DNA from: Salipaludibacillus neizhouensis
GTDB taxonomy: Bacteria; Bacillota; Bacilli; Bacillales; Salisediminibacteriaceae
Assembly: GCF_002886185.1 (NCBI RefSeq)
Contig: NZ_KZ614146.1
Location: forward strand, 2,949,924 to 3,013,923
Direction of reading: 5' to 3'
DNA: 64,000 nucleotides
The notes beneath the pieces are model-generated. The model was not told the origin of the DNA. It saw only the letters and a list, made by a program, of their open reading frames with translations, and made no database searches. How positions within the stretch are numbered: position 1 is the stretch's first letter; the number at the start of each line of letters is the position of its first letter. This document shows positions 9,969 through 17,321 of this stretch, one piece after another. The translations under genes were made by a program, and so were the position numbers.

Positions 9969-9982
9969 TGCAACCGCTTACT
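9969..9982 (-). promoter_or_regulatory. cre-like CcpA site upstream of the fucose operon
   Basis: On the minus strand it reads AGTAAGCGGTTGCA, 12 of 14 matches to TGWAANCGNTNWCA. It lies 34 bp upstream of the first gene of the operon, a normal place for glucose repression by CcpA/HPr-Ser-P. Confidence 0.5.
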
Positions 9983-9985
9983 ATT

Positions 9986-10013
9986 CTGTTTATATTTTTG
10001 TTTTTCTTTGTTT
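9986..10013. promoter_or_regulatory. Candidate DeoR/FucR operator: phased TGTTT repeats
   Basis: Three direct (T)CTGTTT / TTTGTTT repeats have their central G at 9988, 10000 and 10010, i.e. about one helical turn apart. The same unit occurs upstream of fucU-deoR (11442-11494). Phased direct repeats are typical targets of DeoR-family repressors. The assignment to the adjacent regulator is inference. Confidence 0.45.
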
Positions 10014-10128
10014 ATTTTTATATAAATGAATTATATACAAAATACTTTTTGTTTTCAACACTATTTTTATAAAATTCTGATTTTTACTTTTAAGGGGATG
10101 TTTAAATTAATTATCGATCGTCTAATTT

Positions 10129-10142
10129 TGTATGCGCTTACA
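10129..10142. promoter_or_regulatory. cre site (13/14) between the deoR terminator and the fuc operon
   Basis: TGTATGCGCTTACA matches the cre consensus at 13 of 14 positions and is itself nearly palindromic. It lies 194 bp upstream of the transporter operon and just beyond the deoR terminator, so it most likely serves the fucose operon promoter. Confidence 0.6.
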
Positions 10143-10149
10143 TTTATTA

Positions 10150-10178
10150 AGAAAGGGTACTTTTAAGAACCCTTCTCT
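10150..10178 (-). terminator. Terminator of the fucU-deoR unit
   Basis: AAGGGT (10153-10158) pairs with ACCCTT (10169-10174), with flanking A/T pairs, directly after the regulator stop at 10187. The minus-strand tail is only moderately T-rich. Confidence 0.6.
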
Positions 10179-10186
10179 ATCATTCG

Positions 10187-10951
10187 TTAATCGTTAATAG
10201 TAATGACTTTTATTTTTTTATTCTCCAAAGCTTTTTGAATCGTTTTATCCGCTAACCGGTCAACAATTATGGCATCGAAATCCTCCACAGGTCCTACTTT
10301 AGAAAAAGAACGCCTACCTATTTTACTGCCATCTAACAAAAGAACTTTTTTACTGGCTACTTCAATCATTTTCTTTTTCACAGCAGCTTCCATGTCGTTT
10401 GAGTCACTAATTCCCCACTCATGATCAATACCCTTACAAGACATAAATGCGATATCCACATGAAATTGATCTAAGGCATCCAAAGTTAAAGGGCCAACAA
10501 AAGACAATGTATTCGTAGAGAGTGTTCCCCCAGTGTTTATTACGTTAATTTGGTCTTTTTTTGAGAGCTCATAGGTAATCCTCATAGAACAAGTGACCAC
10601 TGTTAAAGGCATATTAGGTAGTATTTTTGCCAAGTAAAATGCAGTAGAACTCGAGTCCATTATTATTCTATGTTTCTCTTCTATCATCTTTAGCGCTTCA
10701 CTTGCCACTTGCATTTTTTCTTCCACATGTATCGTCTCTCTTTTAAAATAGGGTAAATCTCCAGAGTTTTGAGCAAGAGGTACAGCACCTCCATGAGTCC
10801 TTAATAATTTCCCCTCTTTCTCTAGTTTTTCCAGGTCACGTCTGATTGTTTCCTCTGTAAATCCATACGTCTTACTCAGTTCTGTCACTCGTATGCTTCC
10901 TTGTTCCAAAAGCGTCTCCACTATTTTTTGATGCCTTTCAGCAACTAACAT
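10187..10951 (-). CDS. DeoR/GlpR-family transcriptional regulator, probable fucose repressor
   Basis: 254 residues. The N-terminal winged HTH (about 1-57) has RHQKIVETLLEQGSIRVTEL and ETIRRDLEKLEKEGKLLRTH, the DeoR signature. The C-terminal DeoRC sensor domain has IMDSSSTAFYLA, INTGGTLS and VLLLDGSKIGRRSF, the sugar-phosphate-binding fold. It most likely represses the fuc genes and is released by a phosphorylated intermediate such as L-fuculose 1-phosphate. ATG at 10951 lies about 9 nt after AGGAG. It is co-transcribed with fucU, whose stop is 46 bp upstream. The effector and target are inferred from position. Confidence 0.85.
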   Translation of the reverse strand: MLVAERHQKIVETLLEQGSIRVTELSKTYGFTEETIRRDLEKLEKEGKLLRTHGGAVPLAQNSGDLPYFKRETIHVEEKMQVASEALKMIEEKHRIIMDSSSTAFYLAKILPNMPLTVVTCSMRITYELSKKDQINVINTGGTLSTNTLSFVGPLTLDALDQFHVDIAFMSCKGIDHEWGISDSNDMEAAVKKKMIEVASKKVLLLDGSKIGRRSFSKVGPVEDFDAIIVDRLADKTIQKALENKKIKVITIND

Positions 10952-10997
10952 ATCAATTCCACTCCTAACACATTTAATTTAATAGACTCTAAATTTT

Positions 10998-11429
10998 TTA
11001 TTTTCTTATTACTCCTTTTTTGAGAATGATATTGCCATATAAAGCACTTTCAGAAGTTGCTACAATTGCGTAGGCATTTCTTGAACGCTCATAAAAGGTA
11101 TATCTTTCAAAGTGACCAATTGCAACATTTTCTTCACATCCACTTTTAATGACTTGTTCGTATATTTTCCAAATCGGCGGGGCTGATTGATTAGCGTCCA
11201 CCGTATCCATTAACATAACAGGGGTATCAACAAAGTCATCTAATGGTAATAGAGAAAGAATTGATTCTAATAAAACTGCCCCCCCGTGTCCATCAGCGCG
11301 GATTAATTTTTTAGCATAGCTAGCTGCAGGGAAATTTCCATCTGCTAATACAATTTCATCCCCATGTCCCATTTCCATTAATACTTTTACTAAATCGGGA
11401 GAAAGATTATGCGGTATACCTTTTAACAT
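10998..11429 (-). CDS. fucU: L-fucose mutarotase
   Basis: Interconverts alpha- and beta-L-fucopyranose so the isomerase gets its preferred anomer. RbsD/FucU family, 143 residues, about the E. coli FucU length. The N-terminus MLKGIPHNLSPDLVKVLMEM followed by GHGDEIVLADGNFP contains the conserved His22 and aligns directly with E. coli FucU. An ATG at 11435 would leave almost no gap to the ribosome site AAAGGTGG; the ATG at 11429 leaves 7 nt, so it is chosen. It heads a two-gene unit with the DeoR regulator. Confidence 0.9.
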   Translation of the reverse strand: MLKGIPHNLSPDLVKVLMEMGHGDEIVLADGNFPAASYAKKLIRADGHGGAVLLESILSLLPLDDFVDTPVMLMDTVDANQSAPPIWKIYEQVIKSGCEENVAIGHFERYTFYERSRNAYAIVATSESALYGNIILKKGVIRK

Positions 11430-11440
11430 TTTCATACCAC

Positions 11441-11494
11441 CTTTGTTTTATCTTTGTTTACTTTTGTTTGTATGGTTATATACTACCAAACAAA
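11441..11494. promoter_or_regulatory. Candidate fucU-deoR operator: phased TTTGTTT repeats plus inverted copy
   Basis: TTTGTTT occurs at 11442-11448, 11453-11459 and 11463-11469 (steps of 11 and 10 bp), and AAACAAA at 11488-11494 forms an inverted repeat with the last copy across TATATA. It spans the likely fucU promoter and resembles the repeats at 9986-10013. Autoregulation by the DeoR protein is inferred. Confidence 0.5.
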
Positions 11495-11560
11495 CACAAA
11501 TAAATATATAATTATTTTAATGTACAAGAAAGCTATCAACTTATACTTTCCATCTCACGA

Positions 11561-11588
11561 AAAAAGGGAAGCAATTGAATGCTCCCCC
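11561..11588 (-). terminator. htpG terminator
   Basis: GGGAAGCAAT (11566-11575) pairs with the opposing strand of ATGCTCCCCC (11579-11588) with small mismatches; on the minus strand six T follow the stem. It sits 15 bp after the htpG stop. Confidence 0.75.
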
Positions 11589-11602
11589 CTAACCTTATTC
11601 CT

Positions 11603-13483
11603 TTAAATCATAATTTTACACATATCATTTGTAAATTCAACTGGGTCTGAAACAGGAAGTCCCTCAATGAGAAGGGCTTGATTATACAACAGATTGGTAT
11701 AAAGATCTAACTTTTCCTTATCATTGTCAAATGCTTGTTGCAATGAATTGAAAACGTCATGATTTATATTAATTTCCAACACCTTATCAGCTTTCACATT
11801 TTGATTATCAGGCATCGCTTGAAGAACTTTTTCCATTTCAATTGTTACTTCTCCATCAGCAGACAAGCAAACCGGATGAGATTTCAATCTTTTTGAAACA
11901 CGAACATCTTTGACTCTACCTGAAAGAATTGATTTCATATGGTCAAATAATTCTTTGTTTTCAGTAGCGTCTTTTTCTGCATCCTTTTTATCTTCTTCTG
12001 TGTCAATGCCTAGATCACCACTGGAGACAGATTTAAATTCTTTCTCTTTGTAAGACATGATCATTTTGATTGCGAACTCATCCACATCTTCAGTGAAATA
12101 AAGAATTTCAAAGCCTTTTTCTGCAACCATTTCTGTTTGTGGCATCTTTTCAATTCGTTCATTGGAATCACCGGAAGCATAGTAAATATACTTCTGATCT
12201 TCAGGCATTCTAGCTACATACTCAGCGAGAGTCACCTGTTTCTTCTCTGTTGAAGAGAAAAACATTAAAAGATCTTGAAGCGTGTCTTTATTAGCACCAA
12301 AGTCACTGTACACACCATATTTCAACTGTCTACCGAAGGAATCATAAAATTTCTCGTACTTTTCCCGGTCCTCTTTTAAGAGACTTTCTAATTGACTTTT
12401 GATTTTCGTCTTAATGTTTTTGGCAATCATTTTTAATTGTCGGTCATGCTGAAGCATTTCTCTTGAGATATTCAGCGATAAATCCTCTGAATCAACCATT
12501 CCTTTAACAAAACCGAAATAGTCAGGAAGCAGATCAGCACTTTTCTCCATGATCAACACACCGTTCGAATAAAGCTCTAGACCTTTTTCAAATTCCTTGG
12601 AATAATAATCATAAGGCATGCTTTCAGGTATAAATAAAATCGATTGGTATCTGATTGTACCATCTACTCTAATATGAATATGCTTAAGAGGTTTATCAAA
12701 ACCATAATGTTTTTCTGAATAGAAATTTTCATAATCCTCTGTCGTCAACTCGCTCTTATTTTTGCGCCAAATTGGGACCATACTGTTTACCGTTTGTTCT
12801 TCTTCACTATCTTCCAATTCCTCTTCATTATCCTCTTTTGGCTTTTGCACCGTTACATCCATTTTAATTGGATATCGAATGAAATCAGAGTACTTTTTGA
12901 TGATTGTCTTGAGTCGGGACTCATCCAGATACTCATCAAAGTTTTCATCTTCTGTATTTTCTTGAATTTTAATGATAATCTCTGTTCCAACTGAATCTTT
13001 TTCAAAGGGAATAATCGTATAACCGTCAGTACCATCGGATTCCCACTTATATGCCTCGTCAGTGCCTGATGCTCTGCTTATTACTGTAACATTATCAGCT
13101 ACCATAAATGAAGAATAAAACCCTACCCCAAATTGGCCGATGATATCGTGACCATCTTTGATTTCCGTTTCTTTTTTAAACGCTAACGATCCACTTTTGG
13201 CAATCGTACCAAGATTACTCTCCATCTCTTCTTTCGTCATACCAATTCCAGTATCTGAAATTGTTAATAGACGATTTTCTTTGTCCGTCGAAACTTTTAT
13301 GTAGTAGCTTTCTTGCTCAAAACTAATTGAGTCATCCGTCAAAGCTTTGTAATACATTTTATCGATGGCATCACTAGCATTTGAAATCAACTCTCTAATA
13401 AAGATTTCTTTTTGTGAATAAATCGAGTTAATCATCATTTCTAACAATCTCTTCGACTCTGCTTTAAATTCTTTCCTAGCCAT
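11603..13483 (-). CDS. htpG: Molecular chaperone HtpG (bacterial Hsp90)
   Basis: 626 residues, the normal size. The GHKL ATPase domain (about 1-215) shows [25 protein letters not shown] and [16 protein letters not shown]. The middle domain follows with [16 protein letters not shown], and the C-terminal dimerisation domain ends the protein. Residues about 215-235 form an acidic charged linker. It folds client proteins in the cytosol using ATP. ATG at 13483 follows AAGGAGAG. It is monocistronic, with a sigma-A-type promoter (13558-13585) and a perfect CIRCE (13520-13546) directly downstream of that promoter, implying HrcA control. In B. subtilis htpG is not HrcA-controlled, so this wiring differs. 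Confidence 0.96.
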   Translation of the reverse strand: MARKEFKAESKRLLEMMINSIYSQKEIFIRELISNASDAIDKMYYKALTDDSISFEQESYYIKVSTDKENRLLTISDTGIGMTKEEMESNLGTIAKSGSLAFKKETEIKDGHDIIGQFGVGFYSSFMVADNVTVISRASGTDEAYKWESDGTDGYTIIPFEKDSVGTEIIIKIQENTEDENFDEYLDESRLKTIIKKYSDFIRYPIKMDVTVQKPKEDNEEELEDSEEEQTVNSMVPIWRKNKSELTTEDYENFYSEKHYGFDKPLKHIHIRVDGTIRYQSILFIPESMPYDYYSKEFEKGLELYSNGVLIMEKSADLLPDYFGFVKGMVDSEDLSLNISREMLQHDRQLKMIAKNIKTKIKSQLESLLKEDREKYEKFYDSFGRQLKYGVYSDFGANKDTLQDLLMFFSSTEKKQVTLAEYVARMPEDQKYIYYASGDSNERIEKMPQTEMVAEKGFEILYFTEDVDEFAIKMIMSYKEKEFKSVSSGDLGIDTEEDKKDAEKDATENKELFDHMKSILSGRVKDVRVSKRLKSHPVCLSADGEVTIEMEKVLQAMPDNQNVKADKVLEININHDVFNSLQQAFDNDKEKLDLYTNLLYNQALLIEGLPVSDPVEFTNDMCKIMI

Positions 13484-13519
13484 ATAAATCTCTCCTTCTT
13501 TTCAAACTATATATCAATT

Positions 13520-13546
13520 TTAGCACTCTAACCTTACGAGTGCTAA
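13520..13546. promoter_or_regulatory. CIRCE element (HrcA operator)
   Basis: TTAGCACTC (13520-13528), nine bases, then GAGTGCTAA (13538-13546). This is the exact consensus with the exact 9-bp spacer. It lies 36 bp before the htpG start and just after the -10 box, where HrcA would block transcription and the transcript leader would carry the hairpin. Confidence 0.95.
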
Positions 13547-13557
13547 TCTTACCTATT

Positions 13558-13585
13558 ATTTTACTTATTCTAGTTTACATGTCAA
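13558..13585 (-). promoter_or_regulatory. Sigma-A-type promoter of htpG
   Basis: On the minus strand TTGACA (13580-13585), 16-bp spacer, then TAAAAT (13558-13563). The predicted start of transcription falls right at the CIRCE. Confidence 0.75.
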
Positions 13586-13683
13586 TATTTCAGTAGGAAT
13601 AAATATACGATAAACTATCCTTAATGGTGAGTCCAGAATCTTCTAATAATACCCTATCTAACAAAGAAAAGAGAGGTGCATCA

Positions 13684-14454
13684 ATGGATCAAACTTTAAA
13701 AAGAGTACATAAACGAGCAAAACAGCATAAAAAATGGCTTGAAAAAATAACTGTAAACCATTTTCATCGAACGATTAATCAAACGCGATACTTCTTAATA
13801 TTATATTCTAAATCAATGCAAGTTCGGGGCTCAGCAATTTTATCCAACTCCGAAGAAAGTGAACGGGATGCCCGAGAAGCTCAAGGAACACTTTTTCGCT
13901 TCTATGGTTTAACCGAGCAAATTCATCAAAATGGTCACCTACAAGCAGAGATAGCTTCGGATTTTTTTGAAGTCCCTTTAGGGTTAACCAAAAAAACTAC
14001 CCGTAAGAAATTGAAGGCAGGTCTTTTACTAATTGAGTCGTTGTTTCAAAAGCAAACTTTGTTAAAGCATACTTTTAATGACTATTTTTCGCATTTCAAA
14101 GAGATTAAGGAAGTAACAGATCAAGAATTACAGTTGGCTATTCACACAGCTGCAACGATAGACGTGTTAAATTATCAAATTATTAAAGAAATTGCGGATA
14201 ATCTTGCTGTTTTAAAAGACTGGAAGGACCAAATGAAAATGGAAGATTTGTGGGATAGAATGAATGAGAACCAGAAAGTTTTTTATGTACAATTGACTGA
14301 AAACGAGACAGAAATGAAAGAACAACTTGCCAATATGCCAATAGTTAAACATAAAGATCCAGAAAAAATGGTGGATTTAAACAAAAAAAAACTAGCTAAC
14401 ATTAAAAATGAAACCTATCAAAAAAATTTCCTTCCAATACGATATCCTCAATAA
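13684..14454 (+). CDS. Hypothetical protein, basic and helical, 256 aa
   Basis: I do not recognise a family. The protein starts MDQTLKRVHKRAKQHKKWLE and is Lys/Arg-rich at the N-terminus, mostly helical, without signal peptide or membrane segment. A central stretch contains TLFRFYGLTEQIHQNG and a C-terminal stretch LWDRMNENQKVFYVQLTENE that looks like an amphipathic helix. ATG at 13684 follows GAGAGGTG by 5 nt and is preferred over an upstream GTG at 13624 that has no ribosome site. It is divergent from htpG, with which it shares the promoter region, and is followed by a terminator at 14485-14532. Confidence 0.65.
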   Translation: MDQTLKRVHKRAKQHKKWLEKITVNHFHRTINQTRYFLILYSKSMQVRGSAILSNSEESERDAREAQGTLFRFYGLTEQIHQNGHLQAEIASDFFEVPLGLTKKTTRKKLKAGLLLIESLFQKQTLLKHTFNDYFSHFKEIKEVTDQELQLAIHTAATIDVLNYQIIKEIADNLAVLKDWKDQMKMEDLWDRMNENQKVFYVQLTENETEMKEQLANMPIVKHKDPEKMVDLNKKKLANIKNETYQKNFLPIRYPQ

Positions 14455-14484
14455 GGATAGTTAGAGTAACCCTTACCATGAATG

Positions 14485-14532
14485 AAGGGACTAAAGAAGT
14501 AAGTTTGTTTGTACTTAGCTCTTCAGTCCCTT
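14485..14532. terminator. Bidirectional terminator
   Basis: AAGGGACT (14485-14492) pairs with AGTCCCTT (14525-14532), with a second inner pairing (AAGTAAGT / ACTTA). It separates the plus-strand 256-aa gene from the minus-strand 50-aa gene and can serve both. Confidence 0.75.
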
Positions 14533-14546
14533 TATATTCAAAAGAT

Positions 14547-14699
14547 CTATTCTTCATCCTTTTTAGAAATATACTCGTTTGGTTCTTCTCCGGCTTTCTC
14601 ATTATGGTTTTTGAATTGCGCTAACCTTCCATTTCTATGTTCCCCGTGATTCGTGTTCTCCTTGAATTGATTATCTGGTTTCTTTTCTTTATTTCCCAT
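14547..14699 (-). CDS. Small hydrophilic protein, 50 aa, unknown
   Basis: Starts MGNKEKKPDNQFKENTNHGE and ends NEYISKKDEE: extremely hydrophilic, rich in K, N, E, with no hydrophobic core. Such proteins in bacilli are often minor spore or stress proteins, but no family is recognised. ATG at 14699 follows AAAGGGG by 6 nt, so translation is likely. It is convergent with the upstream 256-aa gene, separated by the terminator. Confidence 0.5.
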   Translation of the reverse strand: MGNKEKKPDNQFKENTNHGEHRNGRLAQFKNHNEKAGEEPNEYISKKDEE

Positions 14700-14917
14700 A
14701 GTGTACCCCTTTCTTTTACAATCGTGATTTATATTAGTTTCTGGAAAAGGGATACTTATTATACAGTATTTAATCATGAATTTTTACCTGTTGAAGTAGG
14801 ACAGCATATAAATTCTAATAAAAATAGATGTCTATTGTCCACAACGCATAATTTCAATCCGTTGTTGCAATTTTATGACAATGATTTATAATAATTCATA
14901 AAGAGGGGGGTTGCAAA

Positions 14918-15145
14918 ATGATTATACAATTTCAAATTAAAAACAATGATGAAGTAATTAAATTGAACAAGATAGCTACGCAATATACGTATGACATTTG
15001 GGTTCATAGTGACAATCAAATGTTCGATGCAAAAACGTTACTTGCACTTTATACTCTCCCATTTAAAACCGATCTTAAAATGGTGATTGAAGATGATGTC
15101 AACTCCAAAGCTTTACTGAAAGATATGGAATATTTCCAAAAATAG
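14918..15145 (+). CDS. HPr-like protein lacking the phosphorylatable histidine
   Basis: 75 residues with the second half of the HPr pattern: ATQYTYDIWVHSDNQMFDAKT followed by LLALYTLPFKTDLKMVIEDD corresponds to the AKSIMGLMSL region and beta-strand after it in HPr/Crh. The N-terminal active-site HARPA loop (His15 in HPr) is absent: the equivalent region is short and reads VIKLNKIATQY. The regulatory Ser46 position is Thr (AKTLLAL). It therefore cannot be a normal PTS phosphocarrier; a Crh-like regulatory role is only a guess. ATG at 14918 follows AGAGGGGGG. It has its own terminator (15184-15218) and no PTS neighbours. Confidence 0.6.
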   Translation: MIIQFQIKNNDEVIKLNKIATQYTYDIWVHSDNQMFDAKTLLALYTLPFKTDLKMVIEDDVNSKALLKDMEYFQK

Positions 15146-15183
15146 TTTATAGTTATTCATAGCTTAGGAGATTCATAGTTATA

Positions 15184-15218
15184 AAATCGGGTGCAGTCCA
15201 TTGACTGACACCCGATTT
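15184..15218. terminator. Terminator after the HPr-like gene and the pectin operon
   Basis: AAATCGGGTG (15184-15193) pairs perfectly with CACCCGATTT (15209-15218). It lies between convergent genes and can serve both. Confidence 0.85.
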
Positions 15219-15275
15219 CATTATTCCCTTGCATATCAAATTTGTATGATGACTACCAAACCTAAAAGAATTTTT

Positions 15276-16466
15276 TTAGAGATTTTCATTCTTTTTCAGT
15301 GGCAGATCCTTAATGTTGCTAGGAATTTCAGCCAAGTAAATCTGCCCGTAGCCATCCATGTCACTTGTAAATAACACGTGTTTTTCGTCGGGAGATAACC
15401 GTGGATGTACATGAACCTTTTGTGATTGAAAACTTCCTCGATGCTGACAAAGGATATAAGGCCCACTATATTCATTCTTCTCCTTTACCCACAGAAAGAT
15501 GGAATCATTAAAAGACTCCCCATGGTAAGCTGAACGCTGTTGACCGTCTCCTACTATCAAATGATCTGAATTAGAGTGGATGTGCATGTTTTGATAAGGA
15601 AAGGAATGTAGCGATTGTTCTGTTTGGTCATATTTAATTGATCCGATAAACTTTCCTTCTTTTTGCTCAAGTGAGTCACTATAGCCATGAAAACCAATGT
15701 GAGTTCCATTTTTTAGCCAGTATTCATGACCAGCAAATTGATTCGTGTCGAATTCGCCTACCTTGTAAGCCTTATTCTCTTTTAGATCAAAGATCCAAAT
15801 ACGATGATCCACTTGATCCCATGGGCCTTCATGACAGAAACTAAGCAAATGTGATTGGGTGGGAGAAGCGTTCACATGTCCAATCCACCGATTTTCTTCA
15901 TGAAGGGTCCGACTTTTCTTCGTTTCAATTTCCAGTGCTAAAATTTTTGAATGCGGCCGTGCCTTTTCAATCTCCTCAAACCCTAAATAACCGCTTCCTA
16001 ATGATTGTTCTTCTTTACTTAACACATCTTGAACAAGCGCAAAAAAGATTTCCTTTCCATCCGCTGTCAGACTCAAATTACTCAAATGATACCCGTTAGG
16101 AGCTTCATAGTAACTTTCTTCTTTAAGTGTAGGTAAATGAAGCGACCGAATGCCGTTATTTACGATTAAGAAGACATTCTCCTCATCCGCTGCTAGAAAA
16201 GCTCCTTGAATTCCTGCTTCATCTTCTTTCGTGTACTCTGTGAGTTGCGTAAAGTTTCCTGAAAGCATATCTAAACTATATAAATTACTTGCATTGTCAC
16301 GATCAGATCCAACAATTAATTTAGTATTGTTTTCGTACCATCCATCGTTTGTGAAATAAAGATGAAACGTATGAGATAGTTCTGAGGATAGCTTTTTAAG
16401 CTTTGTTTTGGATACTGGATCTGTAATTATTTCTATTTCACTTTTATAAATGACTCCTTTTCCCAT
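15276..16466 (-). CDS. Oligogalacturonate lyase (PL22-type beta-propeller)
   Basis: 396 residues with repeated propeller blades (LTADGKEIFFAL, LSPDEKHVLFTSDMDGYGQI). The motif cluster CHEGPWDQVDHRIWIFDL and CQHRGSFQSQKVHVHPRLSP supplies the His/Gln metal ligands of the PL22 family. The enzyme splits short oligogalacturonates in the cytosol, giving unsaturated monomers for the KdgK/KduI route. No signal peptide, as expected. ATG at 16466 follows GGAG by 8 nt; an upstream TTG frame to 16487 is less likely. It is the last gene of the pectin operon, 57 bp after yesL. Confidence 0.85.
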   Translation of the reverse strand: MGKGVIYKSEIEIITDPVSKTKLKKLSSELSHTFHLYFTNDGWYENNTKLIVGSDRDNASNLYSLDMLSGNFTQLTEYTKEDEAGIQGAFLAADEENVFLIVNNGIRSLHLPTLKEESYYEAPNGYHLSNLSLTADGKEIFFALVQDVLSKEEQSLGSGYLGFEEIEKARPHSKILALEIETKKSRTLHEENRWIGHVNASPTQSHLLSFCHEGPWDQVDHRIWIFDLKENKAYKVGEFDTNQFAGHEYWLKNGTHIGFHGYSDSLEQKEGKFIGSIKYDQTEQSLHSFPYQNMHIHSNSDHLIVGDGQQRSAYHGESFNDSIFLWVKEKNEYSGPYILCQHRGSFQSQKVHVHPRLSPDEKHVLFTSDMDGYGQIYLAEIPSNIKDLPLKKNENL

Positions 16467-16523
16467 TTCATCGACTCCAATCTGCAATAAAACTTATCTA
16501 AGGAAAGAAAGTTGCTGTATTGA

Positions 16524-17237
16524 CTAAACACGTTGACCGGTAACTTCTTCTATGTCTTGCTGCGATTTCTCTTTTTCTTTCTCTAATTCCTTTTCTTCTG
16601 CCTCTTCTTGAAGTCTCTCTCGTTTTGCTTCAATCCCAAGAAATGTTCGATACGTAACGTACATTAAAATAAAGCTGAATAAACTAGGACCTACAAAGAT
16701 AATTAATACAGGATAAAAATAAAATATGTGATAAATGGTTAAAAGGACAGCTATCGCATATATAGTTCGTATTGGATGAAAGATCGATATTAAGATAGCA
16801 TTTTTAAAATAACTAAAAAAAGAATTATTATAGTGAACAAACAATGGAATAATATAGATAAGCATTATACTGTAAATTAATGTGGTTAAAAGTAATAATA
16901 TCGTAGAAATAAGTGGAATCCATTCTCCATCAACCGTAAAGAAGTTTAAATTGATATATAAGATATATCCTAGTCCAAACAGAATCCAAAATAAGAAGTT
17001 AGATTTTAAAAAGTCTGTACGATACAGATTCCAAAATGTTTTAAAAACTGGTATATCACTTTCAGACATTAAGTATTTCCTGCATACACCATACATGGCA
17101 ACAGTACTAGGTCCTAACCCAAAAACAATCAGACCAAGTAAAGAAAAACAAATCCATAAAAAATTGACGTATACTAAAAAAATGGATATCTCACCAAATT
17201 TATAAAATTTACCCATAAACCCAGTACCGTTTAACAA
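16524..17237 (-). CDS. YesL/YteU-like DUF624 membrane protein
   Basis: 237 residues with five or six hydrophobic segments and a charged Glu/Lys coiled C-terminus (about 205-237). The opening GTGFMGKFYKFGEISIFLVY and the segment FGLGPSTVAMYGVCRKY are characteristic of DUF624. Members are almost always found beside pectin or other glycan ABC importers and are thought to help these transporters; the mechanism is unproven. TTG at 17237 follows AAAGGAGAGG by 6 nt. It lies between the GH106-like and lyase genes. Confidence 0.85.
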   Translation of the reverse strand: MLNGTGFMGKFYKFGEISIFLVYVNFLWICFSLLGLIVFGLGPSTVAMYGVCRKYLMSESDIPVFKTFWNLYRTDFLKSNFLFWILFGLGYILYINLNFFTVDGEWIPLISTILLLLTTLIYSIMLIYIIPLFVHYNNSFFSYFKNAILISIFHPIRTIYAIAVLLTIYHIFYFYPVLIIFVGPSLFSFILMYVTYRTFLGIEAKRERLQEEAEEKELEKEKEKSQQDIEEVTGQRV

Positions 17238-17321
17238 TTAAAACCTCTCCTTTCAATGTCTTCTGATAGTTTTAATTCTAGCATATAACTAGTCTTCAAA
17301 AACTTCCTGGCTGAAATGTTA

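Noticed and set aside
2272-11435. Rhamnose instead of fucose operon
   Set aside because: The kinase is RhaB-like, but FucI, FucA and FucU signatures together fix fucose; no RhaA, RhaD or RhaM is present.
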